Positions 17,658 through 28,932 of a stretch of 64,000 bases of DNA are shown one piece after another (the first letter of the stretch is position 1; each line of letters opens with the position of its first letter). The DNA comes from Kineothrix sp. MSJ-39 (GTDB taxonomy: Bacteria; Bacillota; Clostridia; Lachnospirales; Lachnospiraceae). The position numbers and the translations under genes were made by a program. The notes under the pieces were generated by a model that searched no databases, was not told the origin of the DNA, and saw only the letters and a program-made list of their open reading frames with translations. The stretch lies in the NCBI RefSeq assembly GCF_018917935.1, contig NZ_JAHLPN010000003.1, forward strand, positions 1 to 64,000, written 5' to 3'.

Positions 17658-19066
17658 AGCCATGCTTTTTCAAGCAGTCCCATTCCTTCTTCTATCTCGG
17701 AGAGGGAAAGGGAGGCATAACCAAGCATGACCCGATGGGTCTCTTTTTTTATGATCTGATAATCGGAGAGCCCATACACTCTGCAGCCCTGCTGCTGTGC
17801 TTTCCGTATCAGCTGCCGCTCCGTCACTGCTTCATCCTTTGGCATAAGCAGCATATGCAGTCCCGCCTCTTCGCCCGTGATCGTAAAAAGGTCACGGAAC
17901 GGTTCCAGACATTCCAGCATTTTTTCCTGTTTCTGACGATATACCTTTCTCATTTTATTCAGATACCGTTCAAAATATCCTTCTGCAATAAACCTGTTCA
18001 AAACTGCCTGATCGATCCGTGATACGGTAGAAGACAAAAAGCTGCAGTTCTGCTCGTAAAGCGTCAGAAGCCGTCTGGGAAGCACCAGATAACTGACACG
18101 GATCGCGGGGGCGATCGACTTGGAAAAGGTCCCCATATAAATGACTTTCTCCTGCTGATCTAAAGACTGCAGGGCAGGGATCGGTTTTCCCTTATATCGG
18201 AACTCACTGTCATAATCGTCCTCGATCAGGTATCTGTTTTCCTTCTCCTTTGCCCATGCAAGCAGCTCCAGCCGTCTTCCCACAGGCATCACGGCTCCGG
18301 TCGGAAACTGGTGCGCAGGCATCACATAGGCAAGATCCGCCTCTGTCTGTTCCAACGCAGCAGCGCGCATTCCTTTTTCATCCATATCAGTCACACAGAT
18401 CCGGTAAGCATTACTGCAGAAAATCCGGTAGGCACGCAGATATGTTTCATTTTCCATTGCAACTGTCCGCATCTCTCCAAACAGCTTTTGCAGCAACAGC
18501 AGCAGATAATCATTTCCCGCACCGATGATGATCTGTTCCGGACTGCAATTAACGCCGCGGGAAGCATGCAGATAATGTGCGATCGTCCGGCGCAGTCTTT
18601 CATCGCCTTTGGGATTCCCTTTACGCAGTACGTTTTCCTGTTCATCCAGAAGCACCTGCCTGTGGATTCTCTTCCATGTGGAAAACGGAAAATAAGACAT
18701 ATCGATCGTATTCGGCGAAAAATCGCAGAGAAAGCTGTCATCCGTCTGCTGTCTTTGTGTCTCTTTCTGTTCCTCTTCCTGTATTCCGTCGCTCTCCCGG
18801 CTGATATGGTACAAATCTTCCACATGGCTGACAAAATATCCCTGACAGGGTTTTGCTTCCAAATATCCCTCAGAGACAAGCTGTCCATATGCCAGATCCA
18901 CGGTCGATCTTGAAATCTGGAGCTGCTGTGCCAATAAACGAGCAGAGGGAAGCCGCTCTCCATAGCGCAGCTTCCCTTCTCTGATTTCTTTTTTGATATG
19001 ATCATATATCTGTTCATATAAATGTTTTTTATTGTCCGGATCTAATACGATCAGCAGATTATCCAT
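17654..19066 (-). CDS. MocR/PdxR-type GntR regulator with aminotransferase-like domain
   Basis: The 470-aa protein has an N-terminal GntR winged helix (about 10-75, GERLPSARLLAQQLQISRST), a linker, and a fold-type I aminotransferase domain with IEDDYDSEF and the PLP-lysine segment GTFSKSIAPAIRVSY. PdxR relatives activate PLP synthesis; other MocR proteins control different pathways. No pdx genes are adjacent, so the target is unknown. It overlaps the upstream DUF2225 gene by 8 nt. Confidence 0.9.
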   Translation of the reverse strand: MDNLLIVLDPDNKKHLYEQIYDHIKKEIREGKLRYGERLPSARLLAQQLQISRSTVDLAYGQLVSEGYLEAKPCQGYFVSHVEDLYHISRESDGIQEEEQKETQRQQTDDSFLCDFSPNTIDMSYFPFSTWKRIHRQVLLDEQENVLRKGNPKGDERLRRTIAHYLHASRGVNCSPEQIIIGAGNDYLLLLLQKLFGEMRTVAMENETYLRAYRIFCSNAYRICVTDMDEKGMRAAALEQTEADLAYVMPAHQFPTGAVMPVGRRLELLAWAKEKENRYLIEDDYDSEFRYKGKPIPALQSLDQQEKVIYMGTFSKSIAPAIRVSYLVLPRRLLTLYEQNCSFLSSTVSRIDQAVLNRFIAEGYFERYLNKMRKVYRQKQEKMLECLEPFRDLFTITGEEAGLHMLLMPKDEAVTERQLIRKAQQQGCRVYGLSDYQIIKKETHRVMLGYASLSLSEIEEGMGLLEKAWL

Positions 19067-19892
19067 TTTTCTGTTCCTTCATTTTTTTCCTCAAATCGTC
19101 CTTCAGATCTCTTGCTCTGTCTTTGATCCGTTTATTTGCAGCCGGCGATACCAGAATACCGGATAAAAGCTTTGCTGCCACATCATAGTGTTCAAATTCC
19201 ATAGACAGCACTGCGATCAGATAATCTACCGTCAGCTCATCCATGCCACAGATTGGAAAAGCTTCCGACTGTCTTGCTGCCAGGAAACCTTCCAGCGCGC
19301 TCTGACGATATTCCCGCTCTTCCTGCAAAAGTTCCGGCTTTGGATCCGTCTCTGCTGTCTCTTCCAGCATACCATGCAGAAGCCAGGATGATTTCAGACA
19401 GATATAAGCCTTCTCACTTGCTTTTGCCTTCTTGACGATCGCATTTGCCAGCGTCAGCTTATAACGTTCCAGTGCCTGCTCATACGTATAGATCTCACCG
19501 TCCATCTGCACCGGCTTATAATGGGCACAGATTCCCGCGCGGATCATTTTTGCCTGCATGCTGGATGTCAGCTCATAGTAGCGGCCAAGTGCTGCATAGC
19601 CACAATGCGGACAAACGATCGGATCATATTTGACCACATCGATCCCTTCATATCTCGGGCGCAGATCCTGATCTGTTCCCAGCCTTCTCGCCTTACCTGC
19701 ACGGATCGTCTTGGATTTAAATTCTGCCTCGCAGATCGGGCAGACATATTTTTTATCAAACAATATATCTGCTTCTTTTATTACAGGAGCATCTGTATCC
19801 TTTTTGATATCTTTTGGATCCGGCTTCTCATATAAAGAAGCATTTTCCAATTCCCCCAGTCCAAATTGTTTCAGCCCCGATAAGATACCCAT
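19059..19892 (-). CDS. DUF2225 family protein
   Basis: The 277-aa protein opens with a Leu/Gly-rich segment, then has CPICEAEF and later CPHCGYAALGRYY, the two Cys pairs of a DUF2225 zinc site. A helical, TPR-like C-terminal half with a basic Lys-rich end follows. The function of DUF2225 is not established. It lies 15 nt downstream of glnS. Confidence 0.85.
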   Translation of the reverse strand: MGILSGLKQFGLGELENASLYEKPDPKDIKKDTDAPVIKEADILFDKKYVCPICEAEFKSKTIRAGKARRLGTDQDLRPRYEGIDVVKYDPIVCPHCGYAALGRYYELTSSMQAKMIRAGICAHYKPVQMDGEIYTYEQALERYKLTLANAIVKKAKASEKAYICLKSSWLLHGMLEETAETDPKPELLQEEREYRQSALEGFLAARQSEAFPICGMDELTVDYLIAVLSMEFEHYDVAAKLLSGILVSPAANKRIKDRARDLKDDLRKKMKEQKNG

Positions 19893-19907
19893 TTTTGTCC
19901 TCCTCCA

Positions 19908-21608
19908 TTACGCCTTTGGCAGCTTGAAGGAGCTCTTCAGAGAAACAATTCTGTTAAATACCAGCGCATCTTCTTTGGAATCTTTATAGTCCACACAGAA
20001 GAAACCGTTTCTTACGAACTGGAAACTCTCGTAAGCTTTTGCGCCTGCGATCGCCGGTTCTATATAGCAGTCTTTCAGGACAGTCAGCGAATTCGGATTC
20101 AGATTCAGACTGCCGTCTTCCTTGTTGTAAACACCCTTCTCTTCATCTACCAGGTTTTCATATAAACGCACCTCTGCTTTTACTGCTTCCTTTGCAGGAA
20201 CCCAGTGAATGGTGCCTTTTACTTTACGTTCTGTGAAACCGGAACCCGCCTTTGTCGCAGGATCATAGGTACAATGTACTACTGTTACCTTTCCGTTTTC
20301 ATCCTTTTCAAAGCTTGTGCATTTTACAAAATATGCATGCATCAGTCTGACTTCATTGCCCGGGAACAGGCGGAAATATTTCTTCGGCGGTTCTTCCATG
20401 AAGTCATCCCGTTCGATATATAATTCTCTGCCAAACGGTACCTGATGCGAACCAAGCTCCGGATTTTCCATGTTATTGGCAGCTTCCAGCATTTCTGTCT
20501 GACCTTCCGGATAGTTGTCGATAACTAACTTAATCGGATCAAGCACAGCCATCATACGCGGACGTTTCAGCTTCAGATCTTCTCTGACACAATACTCCAG
20601 CATTGCATATTCTGCTGATGAGTTAGCCTTAGACACACCACAGAGCTCTACGAACTTCTTAATGGACTCCGGTGTAAAGCCTCGTCTTCTGAGTGCTGCG
20701 ATCGATACCAGACGCGGATCATCCCAGCCATCTACGATCTTATCTTCTACCAGCTTCTTGATGTAACGCTTACCGGTCACAACATTTGTCAGATACATCT
20801 TTGCAAATTCGATCTGTCTCGGTGGATGCGGATACTCCAGCTCCCTGACAACCCAGTCATATAATGGACGGTGATCTTCAAATTCCAGTGTACAGATAGA
20901 ATGTGTGATTCCTTCGATCGCATCTTCGATCGGATGTGCAAAATCGTACATCGGATAGATGCACCATTTATCGCCTGTATTATGGTGTGTCATATGTGCC
21001 ACACGATACAGGATCGGATCACGCATATTGATATTCGGAGATGCCATATCGATATGGGCACGCAGTACCTTTGCACCATCCTCATACATACCGTTTTTCA
21101 TATTTTCAAACAGTTCCAGATTTTCTTCAATACTTCTGTCACTGTATGGATCTTTCTTACCCGGCTCTGTCAGTGTGCCTCTGTAAGCACGGATCTCATC
21201 CGCACTCAGATCGGAAACATATGCTTTGCCCTTTTTGATCAGTTTTACTGCGCCTTCATACATCTGATCGAAATAATCGGATGCAAAGAAGAGACGGTCT
21301 TCCCAGTCAGCCCCGAGCCATTTGATATCAGCTTTGATAGACTCTACGAATTCTGACTTTTCTTTTGTCGGATTGGTATCATCAAAACGCATATTGAACT
21401 TTCCGCCGTATTCCTGTGCCAGTCCGTAGTTCAAAAGAATACTCTTGGCATGTCCGATATGCAGATATCCGTTCGGTTCCGGTGGAAATCTGGTGTGTAC
21501 CGTATCATAAACGCCCTCTGCCAGATCTTTATCAATTTCCTGTTCAATAAAATTTCTGGAAACAACTTCTTTTTCTTCTGTCTTTTCTGTCATCTCGTTA
21601 TTTTCCAT
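19908..21608 (-). CDS. glnS: Glutaminyl-tRNA synthetase
   Basis: GlnRS charges tRNA-Gln directly. The 566-aa protein has [15 protein letters not shown] (HIGH motif, about 42-56), DDTNP, and a C-terminal anticodon-binding beta-barrel region. The second class I motif is divergent: the expected MSKR position reads [11 protein letters not shown]. Most Firmicutes lack GlnRS and use GatCAB for Gln-tRNA; this genome carries both. Confidence 0.95.
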   Translation of the reverse strand: MENNEMTEKTEEKEVVSRNFIEQEIDKDLAEGVYDTVHTRFPPEPNGYLHIGHAKSILLNYGLAQEYGGKFNMRFDDTNPTKEKSEFVESIKADIKWLGADWEDRLFFASDYFDQMYEGAVKLIKKGKAYVSDLSADEIRAYRGTLTEPGKKDPYSDRSIEENLELFENMKNGMYEDGAKVLRAHIDMASPNINMRDPILYRVAHMTHHNTGDKWCIYPMYDFAHPIEDAIEGITHSICTLEFEDHRPLYDWVVRELEYPHPPRQIEFAKMYLTNVVTGKRYIKKLVEDKIVDGWDDPRLVSIAALRRRGFTPESIKKFVELCGVSKANSSAEYAMLEYCVREDLKLKRPRMMAVLDPIKLVIDNYPEGQTEMLEAANNMENPELGSHQVPFGRELYIERDDFMEEPPKKYFRLFPGNEVRLMHAYFVKCTSFEKDENGKVTVVHCTYDPATKAGSGFTERKVKGTIHWVPAKEAVKAEVRLYENLVDEEKGVYNKEDGSLNLNPNSLTVLKDCYIEPAIAGAKAYESFQFVRNGFFCVDYKDSKEDALVFNRIVSLKSSFKLPKA

Positions 21609-21686
21609 AAAGCTCCTCCTCGTGTCAAATCCTCTGCCGCTTTTCTTTTGTCATTTCTCCTTATGATAGCATAAATGCGGCTTAAA

Positions 21687-24224
21687 TTAAATATATTTCT
21701 CGTCAAAATCTTTACGCGTCATCGGGCGGTCAAAATAGTAACCCTGCACCAGCCGCACCTTCATGCCCTCCAGTACCTTGTACTGCTCTCTTGTTTCAAT
21801 TCCCTCGATACAGATACTGACACCGATCGCACCTGCCAGCTCCGCAACCATCTTGATAAACGACTGAGAATAAGAGTCCTCCGTCAGATCCGATACAAAG
21901 CTCTGATCCACCTTGATCACATCCAATGGGATCTCCCGGATATGGTTCAGGGAAGAATAGCCTGTTCCGAAATCATCCAGCGCGATCCGCGCGCCCAGAC
22001 CTCTGATCTGATTCAGGATCTTTTTCATACGCTCCATATCATTGATTGCAAGACTTTCCGTTACTTCCAGCGTCAGATTGTGTGGATCAATCCCAGACTG
22101 GCGAATCGTTTCTTCTATGGTTTCTACAATATCCGTCTGCAAAAGCTGCACGACAGACAGATTGACATTGACCTTAAACTCAGGATGTCCGTGTGTATTC
22201 CAGTATTTGCATGCCTTGCATGCTTCCTTCATGACATGGTTTCCGATCGGATTGATCAGTCCGAGATACTCTGCCAGCGGAATAAAATCGGATGGCGGAA
22301 TAAAGCCGAGCGTTGCGGAATTCCATCTGACCAGTGCCTCCGCACCCACACATGGCGTTCCTTCCTTCTGGATATCAATGATCGGCTGATAATAAACCTC
22401 AAACTCTCTGTAATCACCTGCTGTCGCATCACGCATATTTTTTTCCATATCCAATCGTTTATTGGAAATGGAACTGATATTATCGGAATATACCGCCACT
22501 CTGTTTTTGCCACTCTTTTTGGCTTCATACATAGCGATATCCGCTTTCTTGATCAGATCCTGCACGCTGCTGCCATCCTCCGGGAAATAGCAGATACCCA
22601 TACTCATTGTACAGTAATAATCCGCATTTTTTAAGAACCATGGTTTGGAGAAGATTGCCTTGATCTCTTCCACAATTCCGTCAAACCTTGTAATGCTTTC
22701 CGGCGGTACGACAATGACAAATTCATCACCGCCCATACGGTAGCACGTATTATGTATCTCAGGGATCCGCTGCAGGCTGTGGGAAATGGACTTCAGCAGC
22801 ACATCTCCGTACTGATGCCCCAGACCGTCATTGATATGCTTGAAATCATCCAGATCCAGATAAAGCAGTCCGCCCCGTCCACTATCAGCCTCTGCTTTTT
22901 CAATATACTGCGCCAGATCCCGTTCACAACACATACGGTTATACAATCCTGTCAGGAAATCTGTGTATGCCTGCTGCTCGATCTTGCGCTGGTACAGCTT
23001 TTTATCTGTAATATCATATAATGCACTGAAAGATACTTTTCTGCCATCTACCCAGTCAATCTCTGTCTGATGCAGATCGTACCAGTGCTTTCTGGAAGGA
23101 TGCTTCAGTTCATAATAACCATTCTTCACAAGAGCACTTTCTGCCTGCTCCAGCAATCTGTTGATCGTACCCTTTTTCAGTTCCTGTTCAAATTCGTGCT
23201 GCATCAGATCATTACAAAACAGCACCTGTCCGGTTTCTTTATCTCTTACGTAAATACAACTCCCCACTGTATTTAAAATCTGTGTCAGAGACTGATAGGA
23301 ACTTACAATAGAATTACGGGCGATCCTGTTATCCAGTATACTCTGCAGCACCTTTGCCATATCTGTCGTATACCGGATCTCCTCAGCCGACCATTTATGC
23401 TCCTGCCTTGCCATAAGCACGCAGAGATACATACTGATCGTGCCACGGATACTGATCGGAACCGTGATCAGAGAACTGATCTTTGCCTCTTTCAAAAATA
23501 CCGCTGTCTGTCCATCTGCCTCCTCAGCACCGGATATGATCACCGCTTCACTGCCACATACCGGTTCCGGTTTCATTGTTTCTCCGCATGCTGCCTGTAA
23601 GAGAGACGGATATGCGGAAGTCTCAGCTATAACAGAATACATTTTCCCATCTTTGGAAAGTTTCAACAACTGCATATTGCTGACTGTCAGCTTTTCCTGC
23701 ATCAGCTGCAACAACTGTCCTGCCAGCTGTTCAAATGGGCTTCGGTCCAGAAGAAGCTTTACGATCCTGCCAAGTCCCCATTTTTCTGCCTGTTCTTTTT
23801 CCTCTTCTGTCAGCCACATGCGAAGCAGGTCAAGTGCCTGTGTAAATGCACTCTCGCTTGTCACATGCAGGAAACCGTCCGCATAATGCCCTCTCTTTGT
23901 GAATTCCTTTTCTAAAACGCAATAAGCAAGCCAACACATAGTTGGCTTGCCTTCCTTTCTTACCGTAACAGCTGCTGTCTTAACATTCTCGTAAGATGTG
24001 TCTTCTATGATCTGGTCTTCCAGAGATGAACTGCACAGTCTGTTATACAATGCTTCTATATTTTCTTTACCGATCAGCTGAAGTAATCGTTCTCCTTCTT
24101 TCGGTTCACCTGACAGCTTTGTAACAGCGTTTCCGTCCGCATCAACACAGTACAGATATATTCCTGCAAGTTCTGCTATCCCATCCTGTATTTTCTGTAA
24201 CTTTTCACGATCAAATGCCTGCAT
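21687..24224 (-). CDS. Dual GGDEF-EAL cyclic-di-GMP protein with PocR-like sensor
   Basis: The 845-aa cytoplasmic protein has an N-terminal PocR/GAF-like sensor (about 1-130), a GAF-like middle, a PAS-like segment (about 305-400), an intact GGDEF domain (RMGGDEFVIVV near 500) and an intact EAL domain (GAEALVRW, NVNLSV, EVTES, DDFGTGYSSL, IEGIET). Both active sites look complete, so it may make and break c-di-GMP depending on signal. No TM helix is obvious. It is a single gene between glnS and guaB. Confidence 0.92.
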   Translation of the reverse strand: MQAFDREKLQKIQDGIAELAGIYLYCVDADGNAVTKLSGEPKEGERLLQLIGKENIEALYNRLCSSSLEDQIIEDTSYENVKTAAVTVRKEGKPTMCWLAYCVLEKEFTKRGHYADGFLHVTSESAFTQALDLLRMWLTEEEKEQAEKWGLGRIVKLLLDRSPFEQLAGQLLQLMQEKLTVSNMQLLKLSKDGKMYSVIAETSAYPSLLQAACGETMKPEPVCGSEAVIISGAEEADGQTAVFLKEAKISSLITVPISIRGTISMYLCVLMARQEHKWSAEEIRYTTDMAKVLQSILDNRIARNSIVSSYQSLTQILNTVGSCIYVRDKETGQVLFCNDLMQHEFEQELKKGTINRLLEQAESALVKNGYYELKHPSRKHWYDLHQTEIDWVDGRKVSFSALYDITDKKLYQRKIEQQAYTDFLTGLYNRMCCERDLAQYIEKAEADSGRGGLLYLDLDDFKHINDGLGHQYGDVLLKSISHSLQRIPEIHNTCYRMGGDEFVIVVPPESITRFDGIVEEIKAIFSKPWFLKNADYYCTMSMGICYFPEDGSSVQDLIKKADIAMYEAKKSGKNRVAVYSDNISSISNKRLDMEKNMRDATAGDYREFEVYYQPIIDIQKEGTPCVGAEALVRWNSATLGFIPPSDFIPLAEYLGLINPIGNHVMKEACKACKYWNTHGHPEFKVNVNLSVVQLLQTDIVETIEETIRQSGIDPHNLTLEVTESLAINDMERMKKILNQIRGLGARIALDDFGTGYSSLNHIREIPLDVIKVDQSFVSDLTEDSYSQSFIKMVAELAGAIGVSICIEGIETREQYKVLEGMKVRLVQGYYFDRPMTRKDFDEKYI

Positions 24225-24262
24225 GAACCTAACCTCACCTTACATTGTTCTTTTGGCACTTT

Positions 24263-25753
<1,491 letters not shown>

Positions 25754-25787
25754 TTATCGGCAAGTTTATCAAACTTGAATCGCTTCG

Positions 25788-26297
25788 TCAATCCCGGAAA
25801 GTAACACGGGGTGCCACCTTGCTGATCTGCTCAAAGAGTTCATCATTTACTTCAAGCAAAACCTTTTGCAGCTGATTATTTACTTTAATGATCAGGGCGT
25901 ATGGACTGCTGTCCTTTTCCCCTGTGGAATAATCTACTGTTTTGATATCATTTCTGCCCTGATATGCAGCCATTCTGCCTGATGAAGCAGGCGCAAACAG
26001 TTCCATTGTTGTCAGGTCATATTCTGCCACTGTCTTTCTTCTGGACTGATTCTGGATCCTGTCGATCGTCAGATGCTTGTCCAGATACAGATATTCATAT
26101 TCTATTATTTTGTTGAAATTTACCAGATATGCCAGTCCCAACAAGATTGCACCGACTAAAAACAGTACAATGCTTCCGGTCAGTAAAAACGCTGCGAGAA
26201 GTGCAAGCACTCCTGCCACGATCAGAAGATTACGAAGAAGCACCGGCAAAATGCTGTGTTTTCTTCTTATCAGTAATTCTACGTAAGTATCATTCAT
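25788..26297 (-). CDS. Two-helix membrane protein of unknown function
   Basis: The 169-aa protein has a hydrophobic hairpin at about 20-62 (LLIVAGVLALLAAFLL, then LVGAILLGLAYLV) and a soluble C-terminal domain (YLDKHLTIDRIQ, AEYDLTTMELFAP). ATG 26297 follows AGGTG by 6 nt and is preferred to a GTG three codons upstream that overlaps the RBS. The pattern resembles DUF6106-type proteins, but this is uncertain. Confidence 0.75.
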   Translation of the reverse strand: MNDTYVELLIRRKHSILPVLLRNLLIVAGVLALLAAFLLTGSIVLFLVGAILLGLAYLVNFNKIIEYEYLYLDKHLTIDRIQNQSRRKTVAEYDLTTMELFAPASSGRMAAYQGRNDIKTVDYSTGEKDSSPYALIIKVNNQLQKVLLEVNDELFEQISKVAPRVTFRD

Positions 26298-26514
26298 TTT
26301 TATCACCTGCTGTTTTATTTTCGTTCTCTTTTATATTAGTACAAAAAAGACTGAAAAGCTATAGGAAATTATAAAGAATCTGTATTCCAGTCATGAAAAG
26401 ATTGTGAAATATCAGTCTGCTTCGTTGACACTTTAAATGGCTGCAAGTATCATAAGAAGGATGAAAATGGTTAAATCGCAGCAAGTCCTGCTGCATAGAA
26501 GGAGACGATAGCTT

Positions 26515-27192
26515 ATGATGAAAGATGAGATCCGCGCCCAGAAGGAACGGGTAAAACAAATGTCCCACTGGGAACGATTTAAATATTTCTGGTATTACCA
26601 GTGGAAATGGGTTGCGCTTGCAGTTGCAGTCATCGCCTTTCTCTGCTACCTTGGGCTTACGCTCTACAAAAATTCATTTGAGGAATATGTCTATGTCGCG
26701 CTCGTCAACTGTGATATTACAAAATCACAGCAGAGTCAGGAGCTTATGGAAGGCTACGCCGAAAGCAGAAATGTGGATACCTCCCAGACGCCTGTCTCCA
26801 TCAACACCAAGCTGTCTATCCCCGAAGAAGCAACCGGATCACTCTCCGTCGCCAATTCACAGACACTGCAGGCTTATATCGAAACAGGTGATTATGATGT
26901 GCTGATCGGCAATACATGGATCATAGATGATTTCGCTTCGCAGGGTTACCTGTGCGATCTGAAAGCACAGCTTCCTGCGGATCTATACGAAAAGGTCAAA
27001 GACCGGCTTTATGAGTTTACCTATGACAATGGTAAAACATATGCCATCGGCTTTTATGCAGACGATCTGCCTGCGATCACATCCCTATATACAAAAGATT
27101 CGCGCCCGATCATCGCACTGCCGGCGTCTTCCAAGTCGCTGGATGTGGGAATTGATTTTATCCGGTATCTGTATGAACTGGCGGAATCGTAA
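26515..27192 (+). CDS. Membrane-anchored extracellular protein of unknown function
   Basis: The 225-aa protein has a cytoplasmic basic segment with aromatic residues (HWERFKYFWYYQWKW), one TM helix (about 32-52) and an extracytoplasmic domain of about 170 aa. That domain has the look of a small solute-binding fold (DYDVLIGNTWIIDDFASQG, TYAIGFYADDLPAI). GGAGA lies upstream of paired ATG codons. It converges on gatB, with the inverted-repeat element 27212-27469 between them. Confidence 0.75.
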   Translation: MMKDEIRAQKERVKQMSHWERFKYFWYYQWKWVALAVAVIAFLCYLGLTLYKNSFEEYVYVALVNCDITKSQQSQELMEGYAESRNVDTSQTPVSINTKLSIPEEATGSLSVANSQTLQAYIETGDYDVLIGNTWIIDDFASQGYLCDLKAQLPADLYEKVKDRLYEFTYDNGKTYAIGFYADDLPAITSLYTKDSRPIIALPASSKSLDVGIDFIRYLYELAES

Positions 27193-27211
27193 ATGATAAT
27201 ATGTATAATAT

Positions 27212-27469
27212 AAAATCCCGGGAATGTATCTACGCAATCACGTTTGACTACCCTGCGATTTGCTTAACGCATATTTTGCATGGGCTCCAGCCACTCGAAC
27301 CTCTGTGCATGTAAAATCGGCTTTGCCGATGCACAGAGGCTGCATAACGGATTTACATGGTAAATCCGTTACATTTACCCAAAAGCGTGGTGGTCTCTCC
27401 GCCCAGCAAATGCGAAGCAAATCTCGGTCGTCTACACTATCGATTGCTTAGATACATCCCCGGGATTTT
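27212..27469. repeat. 258-bp inverted-repeat element with internal hairpins
   Basis: Terminal arms of 28 bp (27212-27239 and 27442-27469) are inverted repeats matching at 26 positions. Inside lie an 11-bp-stem hairpin (27300-27339, arms CCTCTGTGCAT/ATGCACAGAGG) and a 12-bp-stem hairpin (27345-27371, arms TAACGGATTTAC/GTAAATCCGTTA). The element fills the gap between two convergent genes, and T-runs follow the arms on both strands, so it could serve as a bidirectional terminator. It could also be a MITE-like insertion. No coding frame is convincing. Confidence 0.7.
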
Positions 27470-27501
27470 TCATTTATATTTATTATTTTTCTATTTTGAA
27501 G

Positions 27502-28932
27502 TTACAATAGTTCCTTCAGGACCTTATTTACCATGCCCGGATCGGCTTTGCCGTGCATTGCCTTCATCGTCTGTCCGACAAGGAATCCGATCGCCTTTTC
27601 TTTTCCGTTGTGATAATCTTCGACTGACTGCGGGTTAGCTGTGATCACATCTTCGATCGTCTTGCGGAGTGCGCCTTCATCATTGACGGTTTTCAGTCCG
27701 TTTTCTTCCACATATTTTTCCGGGTCGATGTCTTCTGCAAACATCTTTTCAAAAACAGTCTTTGCCACGCTGGAGTTGATAGCTTTATCATCTACAAGCT
27801 TGATCAGGGAAGCTAAATGCTCCGGTGAGAAACGAATGTCCTCAGGATCCATGCTGTTCTCCTTCAAAAGCTGCATTGTCTGTACCATCAGCCAGTTGCT
27901 GACCTTCTTCGGCTGGTTGCAGATCGCGGTTGTTTCTTCAAACAGATCCGCCATTTTCTTGGTGCCTGTCAGGATCTCGATATCATAGTCCGGCAGATCA
28001 AATTCTTCTTTATAACGCTGCATCTTCTCCGGTCTGAATTCCGGTTCCTCTGCTTTGATCTGTGCAAGCCATTCATCCGAAACAACGATCGGTGTCAGGT
28101 CTGGATCCGGGAAATAACGGTAATCCTGTGCATCTTCTTTGCTTCGCATTGCATAAGACTCACCCTTTGTATCATCCCAGCGTCTTGTTTCCTGTACGAC
28201 CGCCTTGCCTGCTTCGATCAGGTCGATCTGTCTTGCCTGCTCACCTTCAATGGCATGCGCGATCGCTTTAAAGGAGTTCAGGTTCTTCATTTCTGTACGA
28301 GTTCCGAATTCCTTCTGTCCGACTTCCCGTACGGAAAGGTTGACATCTGCACGCATACTGCCTTCCTGCAGCTTGCAGTCGGAAGCACCGAGATACTGGA
28401 TCAGCATACGCAGCTTTTCCAGGTAAGCAATGACTTCCTCTGCACTGCGCATATCCGGTTCGGATACGATCTCGATCAACGGAACACCGGAACGGTTATA
28501 ATCTACCAGTGTGCAGTCTTCCCACTCATCATGGATCAGCTTTCCTGCATCCTCCTCCATATGGATCTCATGGATTCCTACCTTCTTGCTGCCTGCTTCT
28601 GTTTCAATCTCCACATACCCGTTACGGCAGATCGGCAGATACAACTGGGAAATCTGATAGTTCTGCGGGTTATCCGGGTAGAAATAGTTTTTCCGGTCAA
28701 ATTTGGCATATCTTGTGATGTCGCAGTTCATTGCCATACCGACTGCAACCGCGTATTTTAATACCTGCTTATTTAAAACGGGCAGAGAACCCGGCATTCC
28801 GCTGCAGACAGGACACACATGGGTATTCGGTGCACCACCGAAAGCAGTGGAACAGCCACAGAAAATTTTTGTTTTGGTCGCCAGCTCTACATGAACCTCC
28901 AGACCAATGACGGTTTCATATTGCTTTGCCAT
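27502..28932 (-). CDS. gatB: Aspartyl/glutamyl-tRNA amidotransferase subunit B
   Basis: GatB is the kinase/transamidase subunit that binds mischarged tRNA. The 476-aa protein has VIGLEVHVEL at the start, CPVCSGMPGSLPVLN with a Cys pair, the KNYFYPDNPQNYQIS segment, NRSGVPLIEIVSEPD and the C-terminal YqeY-like tail domain. It starts immediately after the gatA stop and is the last gene of aspS-gatC-gatA-gatB. Confidence 0.96.
   Translation of the reverse strand: MAKQYETVIGLEVHVELATKTKIFCGCSTAFGGAPNTHVCPVCSGMPGSLPVLNKQVLKYAVAVGMAMNCDITRYAKFDRKNYFYPDNPQNYQISQLYLPICRNGYVEIETEAGSKKVGIHEIHMEEDAGKLIHDEWEDCTLVDYNRSGVPLIEIVSEPDMRSAEEVIAYLEKLRMLIQYLGASDCKLQEGSMRADVNLSVREVGQKEFGTRTEMKNLNSFKAIAHAIEGEQARQIDLIEAGKAVVQETRRWDDTKGESYAMRSKEDAQDYRYFPDPDLTPIVVSDEWLAQIKAEEPEFRPEKMQRYKEEFDLPDYDIEILTGTKKMADLFEETTAICNQPKKVSNWLMVQTMQLLKENSMDPEDIRFSPEHLASLIKLVDDKAINSSVAKTVFEKMFAEDIDPEKYVEENGLKTVNDEGALRKTIEDVITANPQSVEDYHNGKEKAIGFLVGQTMKAMHGKADPGMVNKVLKELL

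Noticed and set aside
21675-22634. A 319-codon open frame antisense to the EAL domain
   Set aside because: Shadow of the GGDEF-EAL gene; no RBS and no recognisable motif.
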